Below are positions 63,655-64,000 of a stretch of 64,000 bases of DNA, piece after piece. Both the position numbers and the translations under genes were made by a program. How positions within the stretch are numbered: position 1 is the stretch's first letter; each line of letters starts with the position of its first letter. The notes under the pieces were generated by a model that ran no database searches, had not been told where the DNA came from, and saw only the letters and a list, made by a program, of their open reading frames with translations. Origin of the DNA: an uncultured Vibrio sp. (GTDB lineage Bacteria; Pseudomonadota; Gammaproteobacteria; Enterobacterales; Vibrionaceae); assembly GCA_947504195.1 (NCBI GenBank), contig CANNGN010000002.1, positions 124,001-188,000 of the forward strand, written 5' to 3'.

Positions 63655-64000
63655 ATGATTGATTTCAAAAACTCCTCAGTGTTTAAACTCAAGCCGATTA
63701 AGCTTTCGGATGCGAGAGAAGATTTTCATAAGTTTCTAATAGACGGTGAAACCATACTGACGGCATTTAAAAGTGTTCGTGATCAGGTGATCTTTACAAA
63801 TAAGCGCGTTATAGCGGCGAATGTTCAAGGGATTACGGGTTCAAAGGTTGACTATACGTCGCTACCTTTCAGTAAAGTAAATGCATTCTCGGTAGAAACG
63901 TCGGGAACTTTCGACATAGATTGCGAAATTGAACTCTATTTGAGCGAAGTCGGATGCGTTCGTTTTGAAGTAAAAGGTTCGTTCGATATTGTCACGTTTA
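63655..64000 (+). CDS. PH-domain-containing protein (bPH_1-like), C-terminus beyond window
   Basis: Only the first 115 residues are visible (MIDFKNSSVFKLKPIKLSDA...). The pattern GETILTAFKSVRDQVIFTNKRVIAANVQGITGSKVDYTSLPFSKVNAFSVETSGTFDIDCEIELYLS matches bacterial pleckstrin-homology-like (bPH_1, YdjZ-type) proteins, which have about 125 residues and no signal peptide. A GATA/AGGG-like ribosome region precedes the ATG at 63655. The role is unknown. Confidence 0.8.
   Translation, partial: MIDFKNSSVFKLKPIKLSDAREDFHKFLIDGETILTAFKSVRDQVIFTNKRVIAANVQGITGSKVDYTSLPFSKVNAFSVETSGTFDIDCEIELYLSEVGCVRFEVKGSFDIVTF

Overview
The window looks like about 64 kb of a Vibrionaceae chromosome. It has moderate-to-low G+C and the usual gamma-proteobacterial codon use. 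It carries a quorum-regulatory Qrr small RNA, Vibrio-type families (DUF2999, a DUF3612-like regulator, a CSS-type EAL protein, CheV) and no plasmid, phage, IS, CRISPR, tRNA or rRNA signal. Most genes are intact chromosomal metabolic or regulatory genes. The first gene (sugar phosphomutase) and the last (PH-domain protein) run off the window edges.

Layout. 1-16.9 kb: phosphomutase, aroG behind tandem TyrR boxes, MATE pump, Lon-like protease, ppnP, a DUF3612-type regulator with a divergent orphan gene, a diguanylate cyclase, cheV, ppiC, fdhD with a YdeP/FdhF-type molybdoenzyme, and kdgK with a structured 3' region. 17-26 kb: thioesterase, methyltransferase, then a roughly 950-bp region without a conventional gene that holds two RNA genes facing each other. 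One is a CRP class-II-promoted RNA on the plus strand and the other is a sigma-54/LuxO-type qrr on the minus strand. Alpha-carbonic anhydrase, an EAL phosphodiesterase, an RhlE helicase, a divergent nadE / nucleotidyltransferase pair and small proteins follow. 26-38 kb: a TolC-HlyD-two-permease export operon lacking an ATPase, an ABM-domain membrane protein, a double-DUF1566 protein, DUF2999 and a DUF748/AsmA-like giant.

38-48.7 kb is a self-contained reductive pyrimidine catabolism island: preT-preA, a RutR-like TetR regulator, an N-carbamoyl-beta-alanine-type amidohydrolase, dihydropyrimidinase and a four-gene NMT1-type ABC importer. Three RutR-like operators (TTGACCA-NN-TGGTCAA type) lie in the two promoter regions, so uptake, reduction, ring opening and decarbamoylation appear to be one regulon.

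48.7-64 kb: a chemoreceptor, the nirBDC nitrite operon with FNR- and NarP-like sites and a 7-bp tandem repeat before nirC, an AraC/EamA pair, then a tetR-RND-LolA-like-beta-barrel operon that resembles an envelope lipid or hydrophobic-compound trafficking machine. Last come a Fic AMP-transferase-like protein, preceded by four copies of one motif in two inverted pairs, and a truncated PH-domain gene.

The most noteworthy items are the qrr / CRP-RNA pair, the RutR-like pyrimidine regulon, the RND/LolA-like/barrel operon and the Fic promoter architecture. All functional calls come from reading motifs by eye; no database search was run.
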